From NCBI GenBank assembly GCA_035379945.1, contig DAOSWG010000003.1, positions 39,102-103,101 on the forward strand: 64,000 nt of DNA, given 5' to 3'. The DNA comes from JAAYZB01 sp035379945. GTDB taxonomy: Bacteria; Bacillota_I; Bacilli_A; Izemoplasmatales; Hujiaoplasmataceae. Below, one piece after another: positions 52,812 to 61,219 of the stretch; positions within the stretch are counted from its first letter, which is position 1; the number at the start of each line of letters is the position of its first letter. The position numbers and the translations under genes were made by a program. The notes under the pieces are model-generated. The model had not been told where the DNA came from. It ran no database searches and worked only from the letters and a program-made list of their open reading frames with translations.

Positions 52812-54137
52812 TTATCTTAATTCAAGCATGGCGACGCTTTCCACATGGCATGTTTCCGGGAACATGTCCACCGGTTGGACCTGTTTCAAGGAATATCCCT
52901 GTTTTGCCAAGACCGACAAATCCCTTGCCAAAGTATCGGGACTGCATGAGATATAGCATATCTTATCCAAATGCAGTCTGACTATGCCTTCCAGGCATTT
53001 TTCGGATAGTCCCTCTCTCGGAGGATCGACTAACAAGATGTCGAATTCGTTTTCTTCCGGATCGATCGCACCGATAAACTCGGCGGCGTCCATCTGATAG
53101 AAATGAATATTTCTGACATTATTGAAACGGGCGTTCTGGGTGGCGTTCTTCACCGATTCCTTATTCAGTTCGACACCTTCCACTTTGCGGGCGTGATCGG
53201 AAAATATTATGCCGATAGTACCGATTCCCGAATACAGTTCAAGCACTTTGTCGGTTTTCTTCGGTTTGGCAAGCTCCAAGGCTTTACGGTACAATATTTC
53301 CGTTTGTTTGTGATTTATCTGGTAGAAGGTGTTGGCGGAGATCTTGAATTTCTTACCCAAAACGATATCGACAATGGATCCCGGTCCGTAAAGTACTCTT
53401 TCGAAATTGCCAAGCACCGTTGATGTGGTTCTCGTATTGATATTTTGGACGATTGTCGTGATTTCCGGATGTTTCTCTCTCAAAGCGACAACGAAATTGT
53501 GCCGGCCGGGGAACATTTCCGTTATGGTCACAATGGCCACTAAAATCTGACCGGTCTCTTCGGCTGTGCGAACATAGATATGCCGGACGAGTCCGGTTTT
53601 TTTGTCTTCGTCATAAGGTTCGATATGCATCTGTTGCATCAGTGTCCGGCAAGTCTTCACGATATCGTTGGCGATGTCGTTTTGGACATAGCACTTGTCC
53701 ACATTGATGATTTCATGGGTGTTTTCGGCGTAGAATCCCCCCATCACTTTTTTGCCTTTTTCGGAAATCACCATCTGGGCTTTATTCCGATAGTGGAAAG
53801 GTTCTTTCATTCCGATGATGGGAAGACAAAGGTTTGAATCTAATTTTGCATTTGCCAGAAGATGCCTTACTTTGGCGGTTTTCAGTTCCAGCTGTTTTTC
53901 ATAAGAGAGATGTTGAAGTTGGCATCCGCCGCATTCGTTGTAATACGGACAAAGCGGTTTCACACGGTCCGGGGAATCGTTTTGCCGGGATAACACTTTG
54001 CCAAAACCATTCGCAAAAAAACGGATCTCGGCTTTTTCTCCCAATAACAGGTTCGGGATTAAATAACGTTTCCGGTTTTTATGCAAGACGGCATACCCGT
54101 CGTCATTGATCATTTCGGCTTCATATAATTCCGGCAT
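52812..54137 (-). CDS. rlmD: 23S rRNA (uracil-C5)-methyltransferase, RlmD/RlmCD type
   Basis: 441 residues. An N-terminal TRAM-like domain (1-55), the [4Fe-4S] cysteines C63, C69, C72 and C149 (CPYYNECGGC, VDKC), then the SAM-binding domain with LELYSGIGTIG and VDPPREGLSEKC around the catalytic region, and SCSPDTLARDL near the end. It methylates 23S rRNA U1939 and possibly U747, as RlmCD does in Gram-positives. Alone in its unit or cotranscribed with the upstream SDR gene (11-bp gap). Confidence 0.93.
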   Translation of the reverse strand: MPELYEAEMINDDGYAVLHKNRKRYLIPNLLLGEKAEIRFFANGFGKVLSRQNDSPDRVKPLCPYYNECGGCQLQHLSYEKQLELKTAKVRHLLANAKLDSNLCLPIIGMKEPFHYRNKAQMVISEKGKKVMGGFYAENTHEIINVDKCYVQNDIANDIVKTCRTLMQQMHIEPYDEDKKTGLVRHIYVRTAEETGQILVAIVTITEMFPGRHNFVVALREKHPEITTIVQNINTRTTSTVLGNFERVLYGPGSIVDIVLGKKFKISANTFYQINHKQTEILYRKALELAKPKKTDKVLELYSGIGTIGIIFSDHARKVEGVELNKESVKNATQNARFNNVRNIHFYQMDAAEFIGAIDPEENEFDILLVDPPREGLSEKCLEGIVRLHLDKICYISCSPDTLARDLSVLAKQGYSLKQVQPVDMFPETCHVESVAMLELR

Positions 54138-54148
54138 CTTGTCTCTCC

Positions 54149-54946
54149 TTAATTACCGTATATCAGATATATTATCCATCTTGCCAGACGTCTTGGCAAG
54201 ATGCGATTGAGAAATACCAGGATTTTGTAGCCGATGCCGACGGTTCTTACGACCGGCATCCTTCTTCTCTTGGCAAGCCTTTGGACGATCCTCGCCACAT
54301 AATCGGGATTGACTCCGTTTTGCTCGTCGTGCTCCATCTTCCTGACCGATTTTTCCAGTCTTCTGTGATATACGGAATCCTTGACGCTCGGGTTCTTTTC
54401 CCTGGCGGCGGTGAATCCGGTTTTGGTATCGCCCGGCATGACGGTCGATACCTGGATTTTTTCCGGTTTCAGTTCCATGGAAAGTCCGGTCGAGAAAATC
54501 TCGATCGCCGCTTTGGTCATCGAATAAAACGTTTGGAAGGGGATGACAATCTCGCCGGCTACCGAACTGAAGTTAATGATCCTGGGCTTTGTGCCCATTC
54601 TCAACAAAGGAATCATTTCCCTTGTCAGCATGAACACGGACTTGACGTTCGATTCGAAAATCTTCACGCATTGCTCGGTCGGGGTTTCTTCGATTGCTCC
54701 GCTGATGCCCATACCGGCGCAATTGATGAGAATATCGACATGTCCGGATTCTTCCATGATTTTCGAAACCAATTCTTTGATCTCTTCTTCTTTTGTCAAA
54801 TCGCAAAGCAGGTATTTGAAATCGTAAACTGTCGTCGGGTAATGCCGGGAGACACCGTATACAATGTCGCCCGCATCGTAAAACCTTTTCGCCATCGCCA
54901 AACCGATGCCGCTGGAGGCTCCCGTTATGACTATCACTCTATTCAT
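54149..54946 (-). CDS. short-chain dehydrogenase, possible 3-ketosphinganine reductase
   Basis: 265 residues with a Rossmann NAD(P) motif ITGASSGIG, NCAG (as INCAGMG), catalytic YSMTK, and a basic C-terminus ending in hydrophobic helices (IGYKILVFLNRILPRR, WIIYLIYG), which would put it at the membrane. It overlaps the upstream SPT-like gene by 8 bp. In the sphingoid-base pathway the second step is ketone reduction by a SDR of this type, so that role is proposed. General SDR activities on other lipids cannot be excluded. Confidence 0.8.
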   Translation of the reverse strand: MNRVIVITGASSGIGLAMAKRFYDAGDIVYGVSRHYPTTVYDFKYLLCDLTKEEEIKELVSKIMEESGHVDILINCAGMGISGAIEETPTEQCVKIFESNVKSVFMLTREMIPLLRMGTKPRIINFSSVAGEIVIPFQTFYSMTKAAIEIFSTGLSMELKPEKIQVSTVMPGDTKTGFTAAREKNPSVKDSVYHRRLEKSVRKMEHDEQNGVNPDYVARIVQRLAKRRRMPVVRTVGIGYKILVFLNRILPRRLARWIIYLIYGN

Positions 54947-56159
54947 TCTTCACATATTCCTTCATGAGTTCCTCGTCCGATTCCGGAAGATTGTTCAAGA
55001 CATCGGCGATGATCTCAATCGCCTCGTCCATCAATGCTTCCGTATGCGTCGCGGTATAGCTGGTTCTGATCAGGCATTCGCCTTCCGGAGCTGCCGGTGG
55101 TAAAACCGGATTGACATAAACGCCTCTTTCGTAAAGCAACTTGCAGGCAATTAACGTCCTCAACATCGAATAAGTGTAGATCGGAATGATTGGCGCAATG
55201 GAATTCTCCATGATCTTGATCCCATTGGCAATCAAGCCTTTACGCACATAGGCAGCGATGTCAAGCAAAGCTTTCGGCCTTTCCGGTTCGCTTTCCAATA
55301 TCCGCAATGCTTCTAATGCCGTGGCGACCGATGTCGGTGTGATGGCGGCACAGAAGATGAACGGACGTGATTTGTGTTTGACATATTCGACGATCTTTTC
55401 ATCGCCGACCATGTATCCGCCTAAACTGGCGAGCGATTTGGAAAATGTTCCCATGATGATGTCGACTTCTTTTTCCAAGCCGAAATATTCGGCCGTTCCT
55501 CTGCCTCTTTTGCCAAGGACTCCAAAACCATGGGCGTCGTCGACCATGACTCTGGCACCGTATTTTTTGGCCAATCTAACAATTTCCGGCAGATTACATA
55601 TATCGCCTGACATCGAGAAGACTCCATCGGTAACGATCAGGATTCCCTGATCCTCCGTGGCGCTTTGTAGGCATTTTTCCAAATCCTCCATGTCATTATG
55701 ATGGAATCTGACCATCTTGGCGTAACTCAGTCTGGCCCCGTCATAGATGCTCGCATGATTCTCCCGGTCGCAAACGATGAGATCGTTTCTTCCGGCGATG
55801 GCTGAAATGATTCCCAGGTTCGTTTGGAATCCGGTAGAAAATGTGACACAGGCTTCCTTGTTCAAAAATCTGGCAAGTTCGGTTTCCAGTTCGACATGGC
55901 TTGTCAAAGTACCATTAAGAAAACGGGAGCCGGAAACCCCGGAGCCGAATTCTTTCAAAGCTTTGACCCCGGCTTCGATGACACGGGGATCGCCGGTCAA
56001 CCCAAGATAATTGTTTGATCCGATCATGATGCGGCGTTTGCCTTCCATTGTGACCACGATATCCTGCTTGCTATCGAGCGCATGGAAATAAGGGTATACG
56101 CCTATTTTTTTATAATCGTCCACTGTTGTGAACTCAAAGCATTTTTTAAAAAGATCCAT
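54939..56159 (-). CDS. alpha-oxoamine synthase, serine-palmitoyltransferase-like
   Basis: 406 residues of the PLP-dependent alpha-oxoamine synthase family (BioF, KBL, HemA, SPT). The PLP lysine is K241 in GTFSKSLASLGG, the PLP-ring Asp in DDAHGFG (207-212), and the stacking His135 in ENHAS. The N-terminal segment GVYPYFHALDSKQDIVVT, the GSNNYLGLTGDP loop and the GSRFLNGT segment are closer to bacterial SPT of Bacteroides than to BioF or KBL as I remember them. It would join serine (or glycine/alanine) with an acyl-CoA or acyl carrier protein. No bio genes are nearby. Coupled to an SDR. Confidence 0.85.
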   Translation of the reverse strand: MDLFKKCFEFTTVDDYKKIGVYPYFHALDSKQDIVVTMEGKRRIMIGSNNYLGLTGDPRVIEAGVKALKEFGSGVSGSRFLNGTLTSHVELETELARFLNKEACVTFSTGFQTNLGIISAIAGRNDLIVCDRENHASIYDGARLSYAKMVRFHHNDMEDLEKCLQSATEDQGILIVTDGVFSMSGDICNLPEIVRLAKKYGARVMVDDAHGFGVLGKRGRGTAEYFGLEKEVDIIMGTFSKSLASLGGYMVGDEKIVEYVKHKSRPFIFCAAITPTSVATALEALRILESEPERPKALLDIAAYVRKGLIANGIKIMENSIAPIIPIYTYSMLRTLIACKLLYERGVYVNPVLPPAAPEGECLIRTSYTATHTEALMDEAIEIIADVLNNLPESDEELMKEYVKNE

Positions 56160-56187
56160 ATTATCCTCCGCAGTATAATGTTAGCTG

Positions 56188-56892
56188 TTAATCTTCATCG
56201 GCAACGATGTTGCCGGTATATACAGTAATGTCTTCCACATTTTGGGAAGCTTTGGAAAGGTGGGTCTCAAAAAACAGTTTGTCTTCATCTAGCAACATGG
56301 CATATGCCATGTCGTTTACGGCAAGAATGTCCAGTTCGCCTGTATTGGCGTTCCAGGACAATCTTTCGGCTGTGTCGAACCGATCGATCCCGTATTCGGG
56401 ATAATCGGTGTATTCGTCTCCTCCTTCCTCCGGTTCTGTTTTTTCTTCTTTGGGGTATGCCGCCAAAGCGATCCCGGCGTCGATTTGATCACAGTCAAGC
56501 TCTTTAAGCGCTTCGTTATATGAATCCAACATCGTGTTGATTAGTACACAGTTTTCGAATGCCCGCATCACGCCTTCCGATTCCGGCGTGAAGCTGGTCG
56601 ATTTCAGAAAATCGTCTCCCGATTCGACATATACCACATCGGGATCCTTTTTCAAAAGAACCAAAGATTCCATGAGAAACGATTCCAAAAGCAACGCAGC
56701 CTTGGGAATTGACTTGTCACCGTAAAAAGCGTCCAGATTGCGAACTGATATGAAAAGGTCGGTGAAGATCTCCTCGTATTCGTATTCCTCTCCGACTTCG
56801 ACCATCTCGTTTTCCTTTGTTTCGTCTTCAAACGGAGCTAAATCATCCATCATCAAGATGTCTGCGATTTTTTTTCTGATTTCTCTTAACAT
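56188..56892 (-). CDS. unknown, possible degenerate class III cyclase-fold protein
   Basis: 234 residues, very acidic, no membrane segment. From about residue 47 it echoes the class III nucleotidyl cyclase domain: FISVRNLDAFYG (canonical DxxGFT), YVESGDDFLKS (canonical GDG), DAGIALAAYP and DTAERLSWNANTGELDILAVNDMAYAML (canonical AARLE and later helix). The first metal Asp seems replaced by Ser (residue 49) and an acidic linker (147-170) breaks the fold. It may be a non-catalytic relative. GGAGGT precedes the ATG; it lies 28 bp upstream of the SPT-like gene. Confidence 0.55.
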   Translation of the reverse strand: MLREIRKKIADILMMDDLAPFEDETKENEMVEVGEEYEYEEIFTDLFISVRNLDAFYGDKSIPKAALLLESFLMESLVLLKKDPDVVYVESGDDFLKSTSFTPESEGVMRAFENCVLINTMLDSYNEALKELDCDQIDAGIALAAYPKEEKTEPEEGGDEYTDYPEYGIDRFDTAERLSWNANTGELDILAVNDMAYAMLLDEDKLFFETHLSKASQNVEDITVYTGNIVADED

Positions 56893-56916
56893 TTCATACC
56901 TCCAAAAATTGTTTAC

Positions 56917-59130
56917 CTATTCGGTTCTCAATGCGACAACCGGGTCTTTCTTCGCTGCCATCAGGGCCGGGATCAATCCGGCAATATAGGCTAAGGCAAT
57001 GCTTATCGCAACTAAGAAAACCGCATGCAGGAGAGACAGTTTAGCGACATTCGGCATGTCCGCAAAATGTTCGATGATGATATTGATTGGAATTATCAAA
57101 CCGAAAGCAATGGCGATTCCGACGATTCCGGAACCAAAACCGATGACTAAATTCTCCGCATTGAATACTCTGGATACGTCTTTCTTTCTGGCGCCGAGCG
57201 CCCGTAAGACTCCGATTTCTTTGATCCGTTCCAAAACTGATATATAGGTGATGATTGCAATCATGATTGAAGACACTACCAAAGAGATGCCGGCGAATGC
57301 GATCAACACGATCGAAATCGTATTGATGACGCCTTGGACCATGGTAACAAAAGTGGCGGCCTGATCGACATATTCGATTCGCGAAATACTGTCGGCATCG
57401 AACTGGTCGTTATAGGCATCAAGATAAGTCTTCAGGTTTTCTTTGGCATCGAAATCGTTCGGATAGATATAGATGCTGTTGACATCGCCGATTTCTTCCG
57501 GATAATTCGCTTCGATATAATCAACTAGCGAAGAATCGTAACCGAATCCGTTATAAAGCAAATTGACACTCGAGCCTTCCTTGATCCGGATAATGCCGGA
57601 TATTTCGATATCGATCGCATTGGAAACATCGGTTGTTTCGTCATATTCGCCGACATAAAGAGTGAAATCCTTACCGACGATATCGGAAAAATAGAATTCC
57701 GTTTCATTGTCGGTATCGAAACCAAGGCGGTTGCTCAAAGTCGTTTTGTAAATGCGGTTGTATTCGTCTACGACCAATACCACCTGGAATTTACCGTTAA
57801 CGGAATCGTTTTCCGGCATCGAGCCGTAGATCAGATCGTAATTGTCGGAAAATACTTCACCATCCGGCAACAAAGTGAAAAATTTGGATGTGAAACTAAA
57901 AATACTTGTGGAAGTCTGCGTCGACGCATCTTTTGATTCCGTATAAACGGAAACATACGATGATGCTGTTTCGTCATAACGAAGCAGGGTCATATTGATG
58001 TTGTGGACATATTTCACTCCCCTGATTTCGTCTGGAGCGATATTGTCGATATAATTACGGACATAAGTGATATAATCATCCGTTAAAACGTTTGATACAA
58101 AATAATTGGCCAGACGGTTTTCATCATAGGCGGTGGCATATTCCGTATCGGGATATGCTTCCATATTATCTTCATAAGCCGACATCATTTTGTCGATATC
58201 GAGTCTGGAATCGGAGATTGTGATGGGATAACCGGCCAAAGTTTCCCGTTCGAAATCATTGATCTGTTGGTCCATGCCGTTGGAAAGCGACAAAATCAAA
58301 GCAATTCCGATGATACCGATGCTGCCGGCAAAAGCCGTAAGCAGGGTTCTTCCGAGTTTGGTTTTGATATTGTTTAAAGCAGAAATGATTGCAGTTTTGT
58401 AAGACATGGAAGTTTTTTTAAGAACCAGTTCCTGTTTGAGATCACTTTCGGTTTTGACGGGATTGGTGTCATCCGTCACTTGCCCGTCTTTCAGTCTAAC
58501 GATCCTGGTGGAATACTTTTCCGCCAGTTCGGCATTGTGCGTCACCATGATGACGAGTTTGTCTTTGGCGATCTCCTTGATGAGATCAAGAATTTGGACG
58601 CTCGTAACGGAATCTAAAGAACCAGTCGGTTCGTCGGCCAAAACAACGTCCGGATTGTTTACAAGCGCTCTGGCGATCGCTACTCTCTGGGACTGGCCGC
58701 CGGAGAGTTGGTTCGGACGCTTGTTAATATGGTCGGCCAAGCCGACCTTTTCCAGCAAAGCCATAGCCCGTTCTTTTCTTTCCTTGGCCTTGACGCCTGA
58801 AAGCGTCAGGCCGAGTTCCACGTTTTGAAGTACGGATAGATGCGGAATCAGATTATGGCTCTGGAAAATAAAACCGATCGTATTGTTTCGGTACATGTCC
58901 CATTCGGTCTCGGTAAAATCTTTGGTCGATTTTCCGCTTATTCTCAAATCTCCGGAATCATAATGGTCTAGCCCGCCGATGATATTTAAAAGCGTGGTCT
59001 TACCGCATCCGGACGGACCCAGGACGGTAACGAATTCATTTTCCCGGAAATCGAGGCTGACATTGTCAAGCGCTTTTTGAGTAAAATCCCCTATTGTATA
59101 GCTTTTGCTGATGTTCTGTAGTTTTAGCAT
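56917..59130 (-). CDS. MacB-like fused ABC transporter (ATPase plus FtsX-type permease)
   Basis: 737 residues in one chain. The N-terminal ATPase (1-220) has Walker A GPSGCGKTTLLN, signature LSGGQSQRVAIARAL, Walker B VVLADEPTGSLDS and the H-loop VTHNAEL. At about 245 a first membrane helix (TLLTAFAGSIGIIGIALIL) leads to a large extracellular domain (about 270-600), then three helices with FtsX-like loops (ERIKEIGVLRALGARKKDV). It probably exports peptides, antibiotics or lipids, or senses the envelope. Expressed with the TetR gene upstream (7-bp overlap). Confidence 0.92.
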   Translation of the reverse strand: MLKLQNISKSYTIGDFTQKALDNVSLDFRENEFVTVLGPSGCGKTTLLNIIGGLDHYDSGDLRISGKSTKDFTETEWDMYRNNTIGFIFQSHNLIPHLSVLQNVELGLTLSGVKAKERKERAMALLEKVGLADHINKRPNQLSGGQSQRVAIARALVNNPDVVLADEPTGSLDSVTSVQILDLIKEIAKDKLVIMVTHNAELAEKYSTRIVRLKDGQVTDDTNPVKTESDLKQELVLKKTSMSYKTAIISALNNIKTKLGRTLLTAFAGSIGIIGIALILSLSNGMDQQINDFERETLAGYPITISDSRLDIDKMMSAYEDNMEAYPDTEYATAYDENRLANYFVSNVLTDDYITYVRNYIDNIAPDEIRGVKYVHNINMTLLRYDETASSYVSVYTESKDASTQTSTSIFSFTSKFFTLLPDGEVFSDNYDLIYGSMPENDSVNGKFQVVLVVDEYNRIYKTTLSNRLGFDTDNETEFYFSDIVGKDFTLYVGEYDETTDVSNAIDIEISGIIRIKEGSSVNLLYNGFGYDSSLVDYIEANYPEEIGDVNSIYIYPNDFDAKENLKTYLDAYNDQFDADSISRIEYVDQAATFVTMVQGVINTISIVLIAFAGISLVVSSIMIAIITYISVLERIKEIGVLRALGARKKDVSRVFNAENLVIGFGSGIVGIAIAFGLIIPINIIIEHFADMPNVAKLSLLHAVFLVAISIALAYIAGLIPALMAAKKDPVVALRTE

Positions 59131-59738
59131 GATTCATTCTCCTTTATGAGATACCCGTTTTCCAAGATGGCCAAATGTCTTTCGAAGCATTCGTGCGATT
59201 CCTTGACCGGACGGTTCATAACCAGGGTCTGATGGATCGTTTCCTTTAAAATGGCAAAACTCGATTCAACGACTTCCCTGATATATCTTTCATCCTTTTC
59301 TTTGAAAGACGACGTATCTATCAATTTGATGAAATTGTCCATCATGTTATGGAAAAACCGATTGGCGATATGTTCGGGATTTTTTGCCGAGTATAACAAA
59401 AAATTCCGGATGAGTCCGCAGTTCTCCTGATTGTGAGAAGCCAGAACGATAAAGTCGTGGGTTCCGACCACCATTTCATGGAGATTACCTTTCGAACGCG
59501 AAGCCTTTTTGCTAAGAAAAGCGACAAACTGGTTTCTGAATTCTTCCAGCAAAAGCGCAAGCAAATCGTTTTTATCGATAAAATACATGTAGAAACTTCC
59601 CCGTGGTATCTCTGCCCCTTTGACGATTTTGTTTATCGATACGTCCTCGAAGGCGGTGGAGGAGAATTCCTTTCTGGCGGAAGCCAGGATCTTTTCCTTT
59701 TTCTCCACGGGTAAATTGGCGAATGTTGTTTTTGGCAC
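59124..59738 (-). CDS. TetR/AcrR-family regulator of the MacB-like transporter
   Basis: 204 residues. The N-terminal HTH reads KILASARKEFSSTAFEDVSINKIVKGAEIPRGSFYMYF. The start is the GTG at 59738 (after GGGGTGG; the product begins MPKTTFANLP, a common TetR start). It should repress the operon that includes itself and the MacB-like exporter, and be released by an exported compound. Its promoter spacer carries a perfect palindrome. Confidence 0.9.
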   Translation of the reverse strand: MPKTTFANLPVEKKEKILASARKEFSSTAFEDVSINKIVKGAEIPRGSFYMYFIDKNDLLALLLEEFRNQFVAFLSKKASRSKGNLHEMVVGTHDFIVLASHNQENCGLIRNFLLYSAKNPEHIANRFFHNMMDNFIKLIDTSSFKEKDERYIREVVESSFAILKETIHQTLVMNRPVKESHECFERHLAILENGYLIKENESC

Positions 59739-59770
59739 TGGTATACCACCCCGAAAAAATAACTGACTTA

Positions 59771-59799
59771 ATTCTATATGACAGGGTGTCATAAGTCAA
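59771..59799 (-). promoter_or_regulatory. promoter with embedded operator for tetR-macB
   Basis: Minus strand TTGACT, 17-bp spacer, TAGAAT. The spacer itself is the perfect palindrome TATGACA-CCC-TGTCATA (59777-59793), an excellent TetR-dimer site that would block RNA polymerase. Confidence 0.8.
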
Positions 59800-59842
59800 G
59801 CAAAAAACATGCTTTTCCATCTTTCTTAACATAATCTACAAA

Positions 59843-59869
59843 ATAAAACCGCCGGTTTCCCGGCGGCTT
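59843..59869 (-). terminator. terminator of the transaldolase/hut unit
   Basis: CCGCCGG/CCGGCGG stem followed on the minus strand by TTTTATTTTG. Confidence 0.82.
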
Positions 59870-59884
59870 TACAATTGTTTTCGC

Positions 59885-60526
59885 TTATTTTCCCGCGTTT
59901 CTGAAGATTTCGAGTCCTTTGGTTGTCAAAGGATGTTCGATCATTTCTTTCAACACTTTGAAAGGAATCGTGGCAATTTCGGCTCCCGCTAAAGCTGCTT
60001 GGGTCACGTGTTCCGGATGTCTGATGGACGCGGCAATGATTTTGGTTTGGATATCGTAGTTGTCGAATGCTAGTCTGATATCTTCAAGTAGTTCGTATCC
60101 GGCATGATCCGATTTCGTGTAATCATCCAACCGGCCGAGGAAAGGCGACACATAAGTGGCGCCGGCCTTGGCGGCCATTAAAGCTTGCGGTACGGAAAAA
60201 ACCAAAGTCACATTGGTGGGGATCCGGTTAGAGGATAATACTTTGACCGCTTTAAGTCCCTCGAAAGTCATCGGAATCTTGATGACGATATTCGGATGAA
60301 GTCTCGCATACCCGAAAGCTTCCTCCACCATTTCTTCCGCCGAGGCTTCCTTGACTTCGGCGCTGATCGGTCCGTTGACTAAATCTGTTATTTCTTTGAT
60401 GACATCAATCAGTTTTCGGCCTTCCCTGGCAATCAGTGACGGATTCGTCGTGACTCCGCAGATGATTCCCCAGGATGCGGCTTCCCTGATGTCGTCGACA
60501 TTAGCGGTATCAATGAAAAATTCCAT
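59885..60526 (-). CDS. transaldolase, TalC/Fsa type
   Basis: 213 residues, the small-transaldolase length. EFFIDTANVDDIREA start, GVTTNPSLIAREG loop, catalytic Lys in NIVIKIPMT and the C-terminal AGAEIATIPFKVLKEM. It moves dihydroxyacetone units between sugar phosphates in the non-oxidative pentose pathway. It is downstream of the histidine operon, 21 bp after fchA, with no separate promoter evident. Confidence 0.95.
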   Translation of the reverse strand: MEFFIDTANVDDIREAASWGIICGVTTNPSLIAREGRKLIDVIKEITDLVNGPISAEVKEASAEEMVEEAFGYARLHPNIVIKIPMTFEGLKAVKVLSSNRIPTNVTLVFSVPQALMAAKAGATYVSPFLGRLDDYTKSDHAGYELLEDIRLAFDNYDIQTKIIAASIRHPEHVTQAALAGAEIATIPFKVLKEMIEHPLTTKGLEIFRNAGK

Positions 60527-60547
60527 GTTAATCCCTCCTTACGATTA

Positions 60548-61189
60548 TTATACCAAAATCTTATATACTTTGTTAAGCAGATCAGTCTTTTGAAGATTGG
60601 TATAAGCAAGGATTTTATCGCATTGTTCCTTGTAGGTGTTTCTCAGTTTCTCATCGCTTAAAACCGGCAGATTAATGCGGACATTGAATAGCGCGCCTTC
60701 GATACCGGCTGCTAGAAGCAAAACCGCCACGCCGAGATCGGAGATAGCATTCTTGTTTCCCATTTTCAGAAGCAGATCCAAGCCGGACAAAGCCGATGCG
60801 GCCGCTACGGCGGCCTGGTAAGGGGTCTCGATGGCTTCTTTCGTCGCCATCTCGATCGCATTTTTGCGCATGGCTTGTTCCTCTTCGGTTTCTTTCGGAA
60901 GCTTGTAAGCGGCCATCACTTTGTTAAAAGCGATGGTATCCTTGTCGATTTCTTCCTCTAATTGTCCTCTGATGCCTTCCAGTCTGGCAAATTCATCCAG
61001 AAACGCTTTTTGCTCGTCTTCCGGAAAAGCGGAGAATTTCTTTTTGCCGATCGTCAGGTGGCCAACCATTCTAAGCAGACAAACACCAAGAGCCGAAACA
61101 AGGGCGCTGACGGATCCGCCTCCGGGAGCCGGAGCGGGACTGTCGACCGCGTTTAAAAATTGTTTTACTTCATTATCGATCATTTTCAT
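60548..61189 (-). CDS. fchA: formiminotetrahydrofolate cyclodeaminase
   Basis: 213 residues of the cyclodeaminase/cyclohydrolase family (FTCD C-terminal type): MIDNEVKQFLNAVDSPAPAPGGGSVSALVSALG, LEEEIDKDTIAFNKVMAAYKLP and a late INLPVLSDEKL. It removes ammonia from 5-formimino-tetrahydrofolate to give 5,10-methenyl-tetrahydrofolate. The formimino group comes from the FtcD gene upstream, so the pathway is split into two proteins as in clostridia. Confidence 0.93.
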   Translation of the reverse strand: MKMIDNEVKQFLNAVDSPAPAPGGGSVSALVSALGVCLLRMVGHLTIGKKKFSAFPEDEQKAFLDEFARLEGIRGQLEEEIDKDTIAFNKVMAAYKLPKETEEEQAMRKNAIEMATKEAIETPYQAAVAAASALSGLDLLLKMGNKNAISDLGVAVLLLAAGIEGALFNVRINLPVLSDEKLRNTYKEQCDKILAYTNLQKTDLLNKVYKILV

Positions 61190-61219
61190 GGTAAATCATT
61201 CCTCCTCGGTAAAAGAAAC

